Assembly (NCBI GenBank): GCA_947623455.1
Contig: OX392542.1
Coordinates: 10,113,625-10,177,624 of the forward strand
Length of the DNA: 64,000 bases
Direction: 5' to 3'
Source: Mimachlamys varia
Lineage: Eukaryota > Mollusca > Bivalvia > Pectinida > Pectinidae
In this document: piece after piece, positions 21,262-33,100 of the stretch
Numbering within the stretch: the first letter of the stretch is position 1
How the letters are laid out: each line of letters opens with the position of its first letter
The notes under the pieces: model-generated
Told to the model about the DNA's origin: nothing
Seen by the model: only the letters and a program-made list of their open reading frames with translations
The model's database searches: none
Translations under genes and position numbers: made by a program

Positions 21262-23432
21262 AGTGAACTTGTGGAAACTAGCGTCGAGACTCCATAAGAT
21301 TATTGATGATGTGGCAGAAATTCGAATTTTCAAGCCTGTGCGAACGGACAGGCAAGAGGCACCGTCGACTCGACATTTCATGAAAGTCCAATTTGCCAGT
21401 AAGGGGTTTGATGCCATTAACATCAGCAATATCTTGCACCAAAAGTCTGTTCAAGTCAACATACCACCGTACTTCCGATATAAAAGTTCACCGATTATTT
21501 CCTACAGTTATTCTATACCTATTGCACCAAAGCTTTTCAATTACAAGCAAACATTGCAACAATTGAATATAGATGACCTTAGAATGACTCCTCCTTCAGC
21601 ATGTTCATGTTCTTCATCTCAATATTGCTATGGTCCAGCTGGCCACATACATGTAGTAACGGGTAATCTGAATATTATCCCAAATATAAAGCTCCGGGAG
21701 CTTTTCATGAAAGGTCCTAAGAATCGAGAGACTCCACCATCAATTGGCATGTGAAGTTCAAGATTCTTATGGACTCGGTGGAAGATTACGCCAGACAATG
21801 GACTAAACGTAAACATGCTGAATTGGATTTACTTTCAGAGTGGGGGAAGTCTATCAGGTCCTCTATCCAGAAAAGAATAAGCAATTTGCGTCACAAAATG
21901 AAAACTAAACACAAGTCGATATTTCTTGACCCCGATGTTCGAGCAACACTCAACGACCTACATGATAAGTATGTGGTTGTGTCTGCAGACATAGCATCTT
22001 ACAACTTGATCATTGTTTGCAAACGCTATTACATTCATTGCTTGCAAAAAGAACTAGGCCTGCTTGATAACCAAGGTAGCCCTACTTACACATTGACTGG
22101 CTTTTCGAAAGATGAAATACTGTCGAACCATGCTTCTGTATTACAATCTTTCCAAGTACCGGTTAATGAGCAAGATGCTGACCTACCTTGTCTTTATTGG
22201 ATACCGAAACTACACAAGGATCCTTATAAGCTAATTGCTCGACCAAGCCATTATCAAAACTTCTTACTACGATTCTTAGTACCATAAAATCAGGGCTTCA
22301 GTCGTATTGTGACAATGTATACTCCAGAAGTGAAATTAATGGGATGTGGATTTTGAAAACCTCGAAAGATCTTTTGATCAATCTTGAACACCCCCTCCTA
22401 AAAATGTCTTTTCGGTCACAACATTTAATTTTTCACCCTGTTCACTACCATACCTAATACAAAATTGAAGGAACGTCTCCGATCGCTTGTTATGAGAGCT
22501 TTCTTTTCCAAGAAAGGCGGACGACGATACAAATATATGGCAGTGAGCTATCTTGAAGCATACTTTGTCAAAAACACGACAAAAGCTAAGAGGAAATATA
22601 CTAAAGAAGATATAGCAAGAATGATTGAATTCCTGGTCGACAACATTTTTGTTGTGTTCGGAGGAATGATTTTCCAGCAGACTGTTGGCATGCCCATGGG
22701 AATAAACTGTGCCCCACTCTTAGCTGACTTGTTTTTGTTTTCATATGAGGCTGAATTTGTGGAGGAACTTATCAGGACAGGTAACAAAAACATTGCCAAA
22801 TCTTTTAATTTCACTTTCAGATATATCGACGATGTGTTGTCTATAAACAACAAGAAGTTTGTTGACCATGTCGATCGTATATACCCTTCTGAACTTGAAA
22901 TACAGGACACAACAGACTCTTCTACATCAGCTGCTTACCTCGATCTCTACTTAAACTACGACCAACATGAACAGCTTACTACTAAGCTATACGATAAACG
23001 TGATGATTTCAATTTTCCGATCGTTAACTTTCCATTTATTGACAGTAACATCCCTGCTTCTCCAACTTATGGTGTTCACATGTCGCAGTTGATTCGGTAT
23101 TCCAGGGCTTGCTCTAAATATCGGGATTTTCGTGATCGATGTCGGCTGCTGACAAACAAACTAACAACACAAGGATTCGAGAGATCCAGGTTGATCAGAA
23201 CTATGGGCAAGTTTTATGGTAGCCATCTTTGTCTCATTGAGAAATATTCTGTATCTTTAAGTGATATGAAGATTGACGATGAAACATAAGACAATTCCTC
23301 TTCAGATACACCTGGTCTTATTCAATTTTATTCTTATTCTCCTTATTAATATATCCTTTGCTCATTCATGTTTTGTCCCTGCTTTAATCGATTTTGAGCT
23401 CGGATTATGGTTTTGTTGACGTTTCGGTATAG
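21262..23432 (+). mobile_element. Penelope-like retroelement, defective, most complete copy
   Basis: The coding part lies in three frames joined by frameshifts: about 21264-21754 (a domain with FASKGFDAINISNIL, a CSCSSSQYC cysteine cluster and GHIHVVTGNLNII), 21757-22287 (KYVVVSADIASYNLIIVCK and YWIPKLHKDPYK), and 22465-23289 (palm and thumb). The untranslated stretch 22288-22464 still translates, with further shifts, to the expected sequence between fingers and palm. After the ORF comes the family's 3' region: 'TCTTC..ATACACCTGGTCTTATT', 'AATCGATTTTGAGCTCGGATTA', 'GTTTTGTTGACGTTTCGGTAT'. The same 3' region occurs in at least nine other fragments here. Assignment to Penelope-like elements rests on general similarity of the RT; no GIY-YIG domain was recognised, so another RT class is possible. 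Confidence 0.7.
22465..23289 (+). pseudogene. Reverse transcriptase palm/thumb ORF of the Penelope-like copy
   Basis: 274 residues, open. It has GMPMGINCAPLLADLFLFSY (RT motif B-like region, 'MG..CAPL.A.LF'), then FRYIDDVLS with the catalytic D-D pair at 22828-22833, then AAYLDLYLNYD and YDKRDDFNFPIVNFPF, and a thumb region SQLIRYSRAC. It is the 3' part of a longer protein; the ATG used here is internal. The reverse transcriptase would copy element RNA into DNA at the insertion site. Because the upstream two-thirds is frameshifted, the element is not autonomous. Confidence 0.75.
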
Positions 23433-23454
23433 TCTAAATTAATCTATTCTTTAT

Positions 23455-23562
23455 TCATCATTTGGATTGTATTGATCAATTAAACTATTTTCATCAGTTG
23501 ATTAATATTCACCAGCTGAATGTTATCTATCGGCTAAATGGTGTCTATGAGATGTAAATAGT
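23455..23562. repeat. Distal part of the ~22-bp array
   Basis: Contains CATCAGTTGATTAATATTCA and CAGCTGAATGTTATCTATCG, matching the units at 20.0-20.3 kb. Confidence 0.6.
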
Positions 23563-23774
23563 GTTAACTGTTTAACATGTAATACGAGACGTTAAATTTT
23601 CCATTAACTAGGTTACCTTGTATTAAGGATATCGCGTTGTCTAATCTATGAAACCACCGATTATAATTTTGATTTAACCCATTTTATGAAAATTAAACAT
23701 GGATGCATAATAAAAAGATGTCCACGAAAAAAGTAAATCATGATAATCTAAGACATTCCTTGTGGTAACCCTCT

Positions 23775-23957
23775 GTCTTCTATTTGACCTACTTGACCTA
23801 TTTGACCTATATAGCTACTTGATTTATTTGACCTACTTGACCTATTTGACATACTTGACCTATATAGCTACTTGACCTATTTAACCTATACAGTTACTTG
23901 ACCTATTTGACATATCTGACATATATAGCTATTTGACCTACTTGACCTACTCGAATC
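23775..23957. repeat. Degenerate 10-bp-based tandem array (TTGACCTA)
   Basis: Repeated ACTTGACCTATTTGACCTA with interspersed TATAGCT, downstream of the Penelope-like copy. Confidence 0.85.
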
Positions 23958-24595
23958 ATTACTTAAATCATCATTTATGTAATTAGATAACCATTCAATG
24001 TGACACAATTGTCATTTTTGTAAACGCTGGAATTTAAAACAAACGGATAAAACAATAAGAAGACCAGGATGTAGGACGTTTGGATTTTAATCCTTATTAA
24101 CTTCGTACTCTGTAGAGGTAACATAAATAACCCAGCGATGTCTTCACAGTCCGTGATACATGTGTGTAGTCAAGCTTTCAGTCAATCATCTATCCGTATA
24201 TCCATGTCTATAATGATTCAACTCAATCATTCTACAGCGCAACATTCTATTCAATGATATTCAGCTCTATTCAATAACATCCGGTCAGCCATACCAATTC
24301 ACTAAACTTGTGACAGGAGTGTATTATGTTCAGCTTAACCTAATAGCCAAGAGTGTCAGAAATATTGTTATTGGAGTTTAGTCACGGATGATGAGCGTCA
24401 ACACATAAAGGCAGTTTCGTTGAAGTCTCATAGGTGAAGAGTGTCTTCAAAATGTCAAAAGATTATATCTTTTTAAATAGTATTACCGAACATGCGAACA
24501 ATTCAAAATTTAATGCATATTTAGTAACAGAGTGTCTTGAAGGCAATAAGCAATACATATGGTAGTAACACACAACATTTTATCATCAGTTCAAT

Positions 24596-25522
24596 CACAG
24601 GGGCTAGGCACGGACCTATGTCACTATGAAATGAGTGTCACATATTTTTTTTACCTTTCTCGAATATAGCCCCTCCCATTACTATATATCTGTGACAAGG
24701 GAAAGAACTAGCCTCAACGAGAAAATCGACCTCTTTTCACTCTAAGCTTGTTTTCGTTACTGAATGAAGTCCAATTTTTACATGCATGCCTCATTTTAAA
24801 GGTGAAACTTTTATCTTTCAGCAGATACCAAATATATCCCGCTACACGCATGTAAAAGCTCACTAGGCTGTCTAGAATCCGAGGTTTTGCATGAAAATCT
24901 GTAGGTGGGCACTTCCGTGTCCAGTGCTTCATACCTTGTCTAACCATGGGTATAGCTTTATTAACGTGGTGATTACTGAAAACGGCTTTGCAGTTCCATC
25001 ACTAATGCTAAAGCACGTTATCCTACCTTGAAGTCGAATGTTTATCGCTATTGTAATCCAGGTCATCCGAGGTTAACTTTACGGTTCACTGAAGATGTGA
25101 ACTTCATCCGCCATTTTTCAAGTTTACATATTTCGGAATCCATCTAGTTCTTAGCACTACTCATGTAGACCGACAAACTCCGAACAGTTGCTCTGGACAC
25201 GGAAGTGCCCACCTACTGTTTTTCATGCAAAACCTCGGATTCTAGACAGCCTAGTGAGCTTTTACATGCGTGTAGCGGGATATATTTGGTATCGGCTGAA
25301 AGATAAAAGTTTCACCTTTAAAATGAGGCATGCAAGTAAAAAATTGGACTTCATTCAGTAACGAAGACAAGCTTAGAGTGAAAATAGGTCGATTTTCTCG
25401 TTGAGGCTAGTTCTTTCCCTTGTCACAGATATATAGTAGTGGGAGGGGCTATATTCGAGAAAGGTAAAAAAAATATCTGACAATCATTCCATAGTGACAT
25501 AGGTCCGTGCCTAGCCCCTGTG
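24596..25522. mobile_element. Long palindromic hAT-like element
   Basis: Arms of ~400 bp or more: CACAGGGGCTAGGCACGGAC at the left pairs with the inverse at 25500-25522, and 'GGCTAGTTCTTTCCCTTGTC' near 25407 pairs with its complement near 24690-24715. Flanks are AGTTCAAT and AGTTAAAT, an 8-bp target duplication with one mismatch, as for hAT transposons. No transposase. Confidence 0.7.
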
Positions 25523-25852
25523 AGTTAAATGAGATGAATATCCTCAATTACTAGTGCCTAAGCGTTAACAATGGTTAAAGAGCTATATGATTTACGTATG
25601 TTTTGAATTTGGATTTTGTGTTCGCGGAATTCACAATTATTATTACGCACGAAGAAGAATTGTTCTTCATAACAAGATATTGTGTACCTATTTTCTCCTA
25701 TATTAATTGCTTTTCACTGTTATGCCACTCTGACGGAAATTTCAAATTTACTATATCAAAATGGTACAGTGAGAAATTACGCTTGTAACATATAACAGTA
25801 TACATTCTTTTTCTACTGTAAATAGTTTACTGATAAAAAAAAGTAAATAAAA

Positions 25853-26042
25853 GAATAGCGAAGCAAAAACAAAACCATAATTCATACTCCATCCAAATCC
25901 ATTAAACTAGGGACAAAATATGGACAAAGGAAAGACTTACATGAACACCTGGAAAAATACAAAGAGAATACGACCAGTTGTTACAGAAGGGAAAGCGATT
26001 TCATCGACGACACCCGCCATGTAAATCTTGGTCACAGCCGAT
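25853..26042 (-). mobile_element. Penelope-like 3'-region fragment
   Basis: Minus-strand match to the segment running from 'GACTGTCGTCGATGAAGCAG' to 'CGGATTATGGTTTTG' in other copies. Diverged. Confidence 0.55.
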
Positions 26043-27062
26043 TAAATGTCACGTCCTCACAGTAAAAACTGGAGTATTGTTTTTCAATAATAACAAGGAC
26101 TGAAATGAATTAAAATCGAATTCATTGTTCAATTAACTGCATAGCAAAACGTTACATGGGCTGTTACATCGAGGGCGCATATTTTCTTTGTGATTCATTA
26201 ATTATGAATGATATAACAATACACAACATATTATATCATTAATATATACCAGGATAATTGATAGAGTATGTGTTATGTAGTTGATATTAATACCAAAGAT
26301 GAGTAACACTCGAAAACAAAGGACACTTGTTATAATATCAACACCAGTCATCTTGGCGTAACATTTGTCATATCATTCAGAAATATTTGATTATAAAAAG
26401 CAATAAGACCACAATTATTCCTTCTCGCAGCATTCCACTGCTTGAATTATACATTTAAATTTACATTTTAATATTTTATATCTATATAGAAAAAAATGAA
26501 CTGGTATTGAAAATAAGTTTGGAAGTTGACTAAGCTTTATTATTCGTGTCTACTGTAAAGGACCTCTGGTGACGAAATCGAGTGTATTGAGGGGTGTATG
26601 TGTGACGAATACAGCAGAAACGTTAGGGATTCTGACACGTACAATGAGACTGTGAATAGGAAGGTTCATTATTCAATGCTGGTTAGCTTAATGTAGCGAT
26701 TTAAATGACACAGACTCGCAAGACCAATTAGTAGTATTTATTTCTTAAAACAAGGAAATATTAATTATATTCCATATTTTTAAAAACACTTTTTTCGTTT
26801 GTGACAAAATAAAAATTCGACTAGCGAATGAGTCTGTACAGTTGTTTGGGTTTTGTATGGTTTAAAGATGACTATACTTTGGGTGATCGGGCCCGGGGGG
26901 CATACAAAGGCTCGTGTGTATGTCTGTTCGTCTATAGGTATATATGTACACACAGCCGATGTACATGTACCATACATAGCAGCCGGGCCGCCGAGAACTT
27001 CGACTCCCTGTTTACATTCCAGCGTTTCTTTATTATAAGAATCATATAGAATACTTGAGAAA
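26043..27062. promoter_or_regulatory. Upstream region of the PDZ gene
   Basis: Noncoding. The last ~150 bp are richer in G+C (GGGCCCGGGGGGC at 26889-26901; CAGCCGGGCCGCCGAG near 26980) than the AT-rich surroundings, fitting a promoter or 5' UTR. No TATA box can be assigned with confidence. Confidence 0.35.
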
Positions 27063-27173
27063 ATGGCGGATGGTGCGATTCCTATCAAATTAAGAAGATT
27101 TGACACGAGTCAACCATGGGGATTCAAGATGCAAGGAGGGACGGACACAGGGTGTCCAATTCACGTGGCACAG
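27063..27173 (+). CDS. PDZ protein exon 1 (start codon)
   Basis: 37 codons from ATG to CAG, followed by GTGTGT. It encodes IPIKLRRFDTSQPWGFKMQG, the first PDZ strands and the binding loop. The sequence upstream to about 26900 is GC-richer than its surroundings and probably holds the 5' UTR and promoter. Confidence 0.87.
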
Positions 27174-30100
27174 GTGTGTATGGTTGTTTGTCGCATTTAC
27201 TGATAAAAAAAAACGTATTATGTTTCATTCAGGCTTTAAGAAATTATTATTTAAATGTGAAATTATTTAAACTAAACATCCTCGTTCTAGTTTATATTAC
27301 TCTGCACCATGCACTTCCACGTGTTGCTACTTTAGATATCAAATATGGTTCTATACTGTATCTACTACGTTAATAAAGCAGTCTGTGCTTTATGTTGCAG
27401 ATTGTGAACGAAATAATCCACTAATTCTCACAATTCTTTTATTTCGAAAGTAGAATATTTCCAAAAATACAAAACAAATACTTTTGAAATTGATTTTAAA
27501 CATTTGTGTAACAAGTTTGGAATAAACAATATGGTAGGTAGGTTATGACATTTTGAAGAATTTCGTGTAATTATTGTCTCATTTCTACCGTGACGGCTAC
27601 GGGTTGAATTAAATGGCATATTCTACTAATAACCTTATAACTTAATCCAAGAAAGTCTAATTTAGTGATATACATGTATACTGTGATACTGTATGTAACA
27701 CATATACATGTACCGGTATTATCATTGACTTTTTAGCTTGTATATTATATATACATCTCGTACATTTTCATTCAAATTCAGAAACTCTTTTAGATATTAC
27801 GAACCGCACGCTAAATTTTCTCGTTGGCATTTTAAGATGGATATGTGCACAGGGGCTTGGCACACATTTTTGAAATCATGGTCCAAATGTATCATAGTGA
27901 CACAATAAAACATACACATATATATGGACCCTGATCTCAAAAATGTGTGCCAAGCCCCTGTGGATATGCAATACGAAAAATACAACTCGATATGTTTGAC
28001 TATAGTATATCAACAAGTCAGAAATGACACAGGAACACGTATAGTTCGTTTGGTATGTAAATATCAAAACAAAAAAAATACAATTTCCAAAATATTCAAT
28101 TTGCTTTTAGTTACGAGAAGGGTAGTGAAATATAATTTCACGTTTACTGCAGTCGTCTATTTATAATAAAAGATATGAATGTTTCTGATGAAAACAAAAG
28201 TGTAGTTAACCAACCATGTAAAAGATAGAACACGTTTGGTTAGTAAATGGTATGCCTTAATCTCGCTACTGTTACTAATAACGAGGATGTTGTGGTTTAT
28301 CGTAGCGTTTTATCGAGATGAAAAACAAATTGCTGTTGTTTATATCACCAGGAAGGCAATAGAAATTCCTTCCAAGCCTGTGGTATAACACTTAGCCTGG
28401 GTAGCTTACTGCACCTTTCCCATCTGTTAGGAAACACTGTTTTCACACTCACAGGGGCCTGAGAATTTGTTACAGCTTGTTTTTAACCTGGACTAAGGTG
28501 TTTCGAGTAAATTTTACACTCTGTGGTTTAGTTCAATTTCCGATAAAATGCCTCCTCGGTAGTCATAAAATTGATCTAAACCCCCCAAAAGTGTAAAATC
28601 ACTCTAAACACCTTAGTGTATGTTCAAAACTAGCTGTAACATATTCTCAGGCCCCTGTGGTCACACTGTATAGTATATCATATAGGTATTCTACTGAACT
28701 GTCGACTCTCTGTATTTCATTCTCTTCATATATACGTGTAAACCAGAAGCTAGATCCCCTGTAAGCTAACCAGACCTAGTGGTGTAGCCTACACATGCTT
28801 GAGTGCGTGCGTTACTACATCATTATTTACACACATACCGCAGATAAAGTTCCGCTTCCTACAGCAGTGCACGCGCTGTTCCGAGTCGGGTTACATTTTG
28901 CCTAATAAAGCTTAGCATGTGCTTATCTTCGAGTAATCTCCCCTTGAACACCAAGCCAGATCCGCAGGTATCGATATCTGTCGGCAATCAGCTGCTTGTA
29001 ATATTGAACAGTATTACATCATGAGTTATGTTCACCAATACGGTACAAACATCGCATTTTGTGACTAAATACTACCAATACTAGATAATGTTATTATACT
29101 ATAGGTCGAATGTATTTTAAATTAGTATTTCAAAAAACTGAAGTAAAATCCTAAAAAATTAAACTTTAACCAAAGTTGCTTGACTGAGGCCTACTAATAT
29201 AAGGAGCCGTCCATTATAAAATATAATGCCATTACATTCTGAAATGGGCGGCTCCTTATATATATGTGGGTATTATTTACTGACAGAAACCCAAGCACAC
29301 ATTGTAGCTTCAACTTGTTTAAAATTAATAAAATTGAAAAAAATGTATTTGTCAGAAGTGGGATTCGAACCCACGCCCACATACGTGGACCAGAACACTC
29401 GTCCCACATTGTGAGAAGGCTATACCTTGAGTCTGGCGCCTTAGACCGCTCGGCCATCCTGACTTGATAGATATCGGTTATATGTATATATAATCATAAC
29501 TAAACGTAAACCTCAATTATACCACGGACTTAGATTGATATATATAAATGTTTATATAAAAATACCTAAATATTCATTTCACCTAATCAACTATTTTTGC
29601 GAAATTCATATAAGTATACTGAATATATTGCATGTTCACTACTGTTAACTAGAAATACATATAACAACCAATCCTAAATTAGTTTCATTAATTCCGATAC
29701 AACATGTTTATAATGAGTTTTACCACATACTTAGATAGCACTAAGGTCACACTACCACAATTGGTACAATTTTGACAGATTTTCAGTGATATCTACAAAT
29801 TCAGATAGTGTATTTGGAATGTTTCTTGATTTTTTTTGACAAAAAGTACGTATGTTGGTTCATTTTCAGAAAGTCAAAATTATACGAGGTGATTTTGTTT
29901 TGAAAATATAACGCAAAACTTTCAAGGAGATTTTGTCCGTTTTTCAGCCATGGACCGTACCCAAATTGGTACACCGTATCACAGGTCATGTAATTTGTTT
30001 TATTTCAACTAATGAATGTACCTATTGCAACAAAATATTCTGCCTTTTTAAACACCATTCCAAACTACAGTTTTACATACCCACTTTGATTTTTTTCGGT

Positions 30101-33100
30101 TAAAAGGACCAAAAATCTACATTCAAACTTGCTTAAAATTACCCCTTCAAAATTCACCAAAATGTCGTCGACGCACAGCTTTTTTACTGGGTTTCTGATA
30201 TGATGACCTTGATGTTATCGTGTAATTGTAAACTGATCCAGAAAATAAAAATATTTGGTGGTAATGCTGAAAAATATCTATTTTGTTATGCTGTCAAAGG
30301 AAAATGTTCAAATATCATTTTCAAGTACTTTTCTAACCATTTTGTGACATAAAACATGTACCAAATGGGGTAGCGTACCAAATGGGGTAGCGTACCAAAT
30401 GGGGTAGCGTACCAAATGGGGTAGCGTCACGTTAAATAACTAAGCCCATGCTAACACCGCCCCATTTATTACAACGATTCCATTCAAATGGATTTTATAC
30501 AAATAAAATATTTTTGTGAAAAAACAATCAAATGGTTAAATGAATCACATTCCGGCAAACGGTATTGAAAATGATTAACAAAAATATAAAAATGTATTAT
30601 GTCAGAAGTGGGATTCGAACCCACGCCCACATACGTGGACCAGAACACCCGTCCCACATTGTAAGAAGGTAATACCTTGAGTCTGGCGCCTTAGACCGCT
30701 CGGCCATCCTGACATGATAGTTATCGGTTATGTATATACCTGAAGGTTTATGTTAGTTATACTGTAACTATTTATTTTATACATTGCAATCTTGTACAAT
30801 AACAATATGTATTCCTTATGTCTTATTTTTTAAGCCGTGTGATCGATATTTCTCAACCCGTGGAACGCTTTGAACTATTTCAAATAAAACATAATTCGCA
30901 AAAAGACGTCATAATATATTTGTGGCTATATCAAACGTGATTACACGTCTGTACAGTAAGGCTATAGTAAGGAGTCTCATTTCGTTATATTAGGTATTGA
31001 TAACGATCGTTCGTAAACTTTGGATTCTTTAAGTAAAACGACATTGATAATAGTGAGTAAGTATGTTTGACTATCTGTATTTCACTAGAAAAGGAAAGTT
31101 TTTCAAAATTATAATAAATCGCATTGATAAATCTCTATTTTAGAATTGTCATTATAGTTCAACAAACCAGGATATAAAATATTACAACAAGGACAGTGGT
31201 GTAAACGGTTTTATTTTGTTAAGAATTACAATATAGTGTATAGCTAGGGCGTACTGACAGTAAATAACAACTTTTAAATTCAAATCGAATCGATATGAAA
31301 AAATATAAACGTTGTACTTATAAAAATGCATTATAAAATTCATTCAGACTTTACTAAAATATTTTTGTCTAACACATTCACAAAAAAATCATAGATTTTA
31401 TACAAATATTTTTGTGAAAAAGCAATCAAATTGTTAGATGAATAACATTCCTGCAAACAGTATTCAAAATGATTAATTTTCTAAACAAAAAATATTTAAA
31501 AAAAAAGAAAAATTTGTCAGAAGTGGGATTCGAACCCACGCCCACATACGTGTATATACCTGAAGTTAATGTTTAGTTATGATTTACCAATAAATAGAAA
31601 AAATACCTAAATATTCATTTCACCTAATCAACTATTTTCGTGAAATTCGTATAGGTAAAGTAATACTGTATATATTGCATAATTTAAGAACACCCTGGAC
31701 AATTATTTACAGCTTTATATTTTCAATAATCGTTTTAATGACTACTGTTTTAAAATAAACTATAAATATAAACTACAACTTAAAAGAATAAACAGCGTTA
31801 TATCCCAAATTAGTTTCATTAATTCGATACAAACACGTTTATAATGAGTTTTACCACGGACTTAGATAACACTAAACAATCTAAACCCATGTTATCACTG
31901 CCGAATTTATTACAACGATTCGATCCAAATGGATTTTATACAAAAACATTTTTTTGTGAAAAGGCAATACAATTGTTAAATGAATAACATTCTAGCAAAC
32001 AGAATTCAAATTGTTTAAATTGTTTACCAGAAATATAAAAAAAAGTATTTGTCAGAAGTGGGATTCGAACCCACGCCCACATACGTGGACCAGAACACTC
32101 GTCCCACATTGTGAGAAGGCTATACCTTGAGTCTGGCGCCTTAGACCGCTCGGCCATCCTGACTTGATAGTTATCGGCGATGTATATATATACCTGATGA
32201 TTAATGTTAATTATAGTGTAACCATTTATTTCATACATTGCAATGTTGTACAATAACAATATGTATTCCTTATGTCTTATTTTTTAAACCATATGATCGA
32301 TATTTCTCAACCCGAGGAACGTTTTGAACTATTTCAAATAAAACATAATTCTCAAAAAGTCTTTATAATATATAAGTGGCTATAACAAACTGGATTACAC
32401 GTCTATACCGTAAGGTTAAATATTCTAGCCTAATAAAGTGTCTCATTGCATTATATTAGGTATTGAACATTGGATTCTTTAAGTAAAAAGAAATTGATAA
32501 TTCGGTGATAAACATGTTTTATGTATCCCCTATCTATAGTTATAAACAGCGAAACAGCAGATTGAAATGATAAGTTACAAACGAGGGAATGACAAGTTAC
32601 AAACGAGGGGAGGAAAAGTTACAAACGAGGGAAGGACAAGTTACAAACGAGGGAAGGACAAGTTACAAACGAGGGGAGGACAAGTTACAAACGAGGGAAA
32701 GAAAAGTAAAAAACGAGGGAAAGAAAAGTTAAAAACGAGGGGAGGAAAAGTAAAAAACGAGAGAAGGAAAATTACAAACGAGGGAAGGAAAATTACAAAC
32801 GAGGGAAGGAAAAGTTACAAACGAGGGAAGGAAAAGTTACAAACGAGGGAAGGAAAAGTTACAAACGAGGAAAGGAAAAGTTACAAACGAGGGAAGGAAA
32901 AGTTACAAACGAGGGAAAGAAAAGAAAAAACTAGGGAAAGAAAAGTTAAAAACGAGGGAAAGAAAAGTAAAAAACGAGGGAAAGAAAAGTTAAAAACGAG
33001 GGGAGGAAAAGTAAAAAACGAGAGAAGGAAAATTACAAACGAGGGAAGGAAAATTACAAACGAGGGAAGGAAAAGTTACAAACGAGGGAAGGAAAAGTTA

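Larger units (their letters stand above)
29264..32520. repeat. Tandemly duplicated tRNA-Leu block
   Basis: Flanks of the tRNA copies are shared in an A-B-A'-B' pattern. Sequence after copy 1 (about 29560-29640) matches sequence after copy 3 (about 31605-31680). Sequence around copy 2 (30500-31060) matches that around copy 4 (31930-32500), an offset of 1450 bp. Confidence 0.75.

Noticed and set aside
29194..29457. Minus-strand frame beginning MAERSKAPDSR (also at 31936-32259)
   Set aside because: This is the conceptual translation of the tRNA-Leu gene, a well-known artefact.
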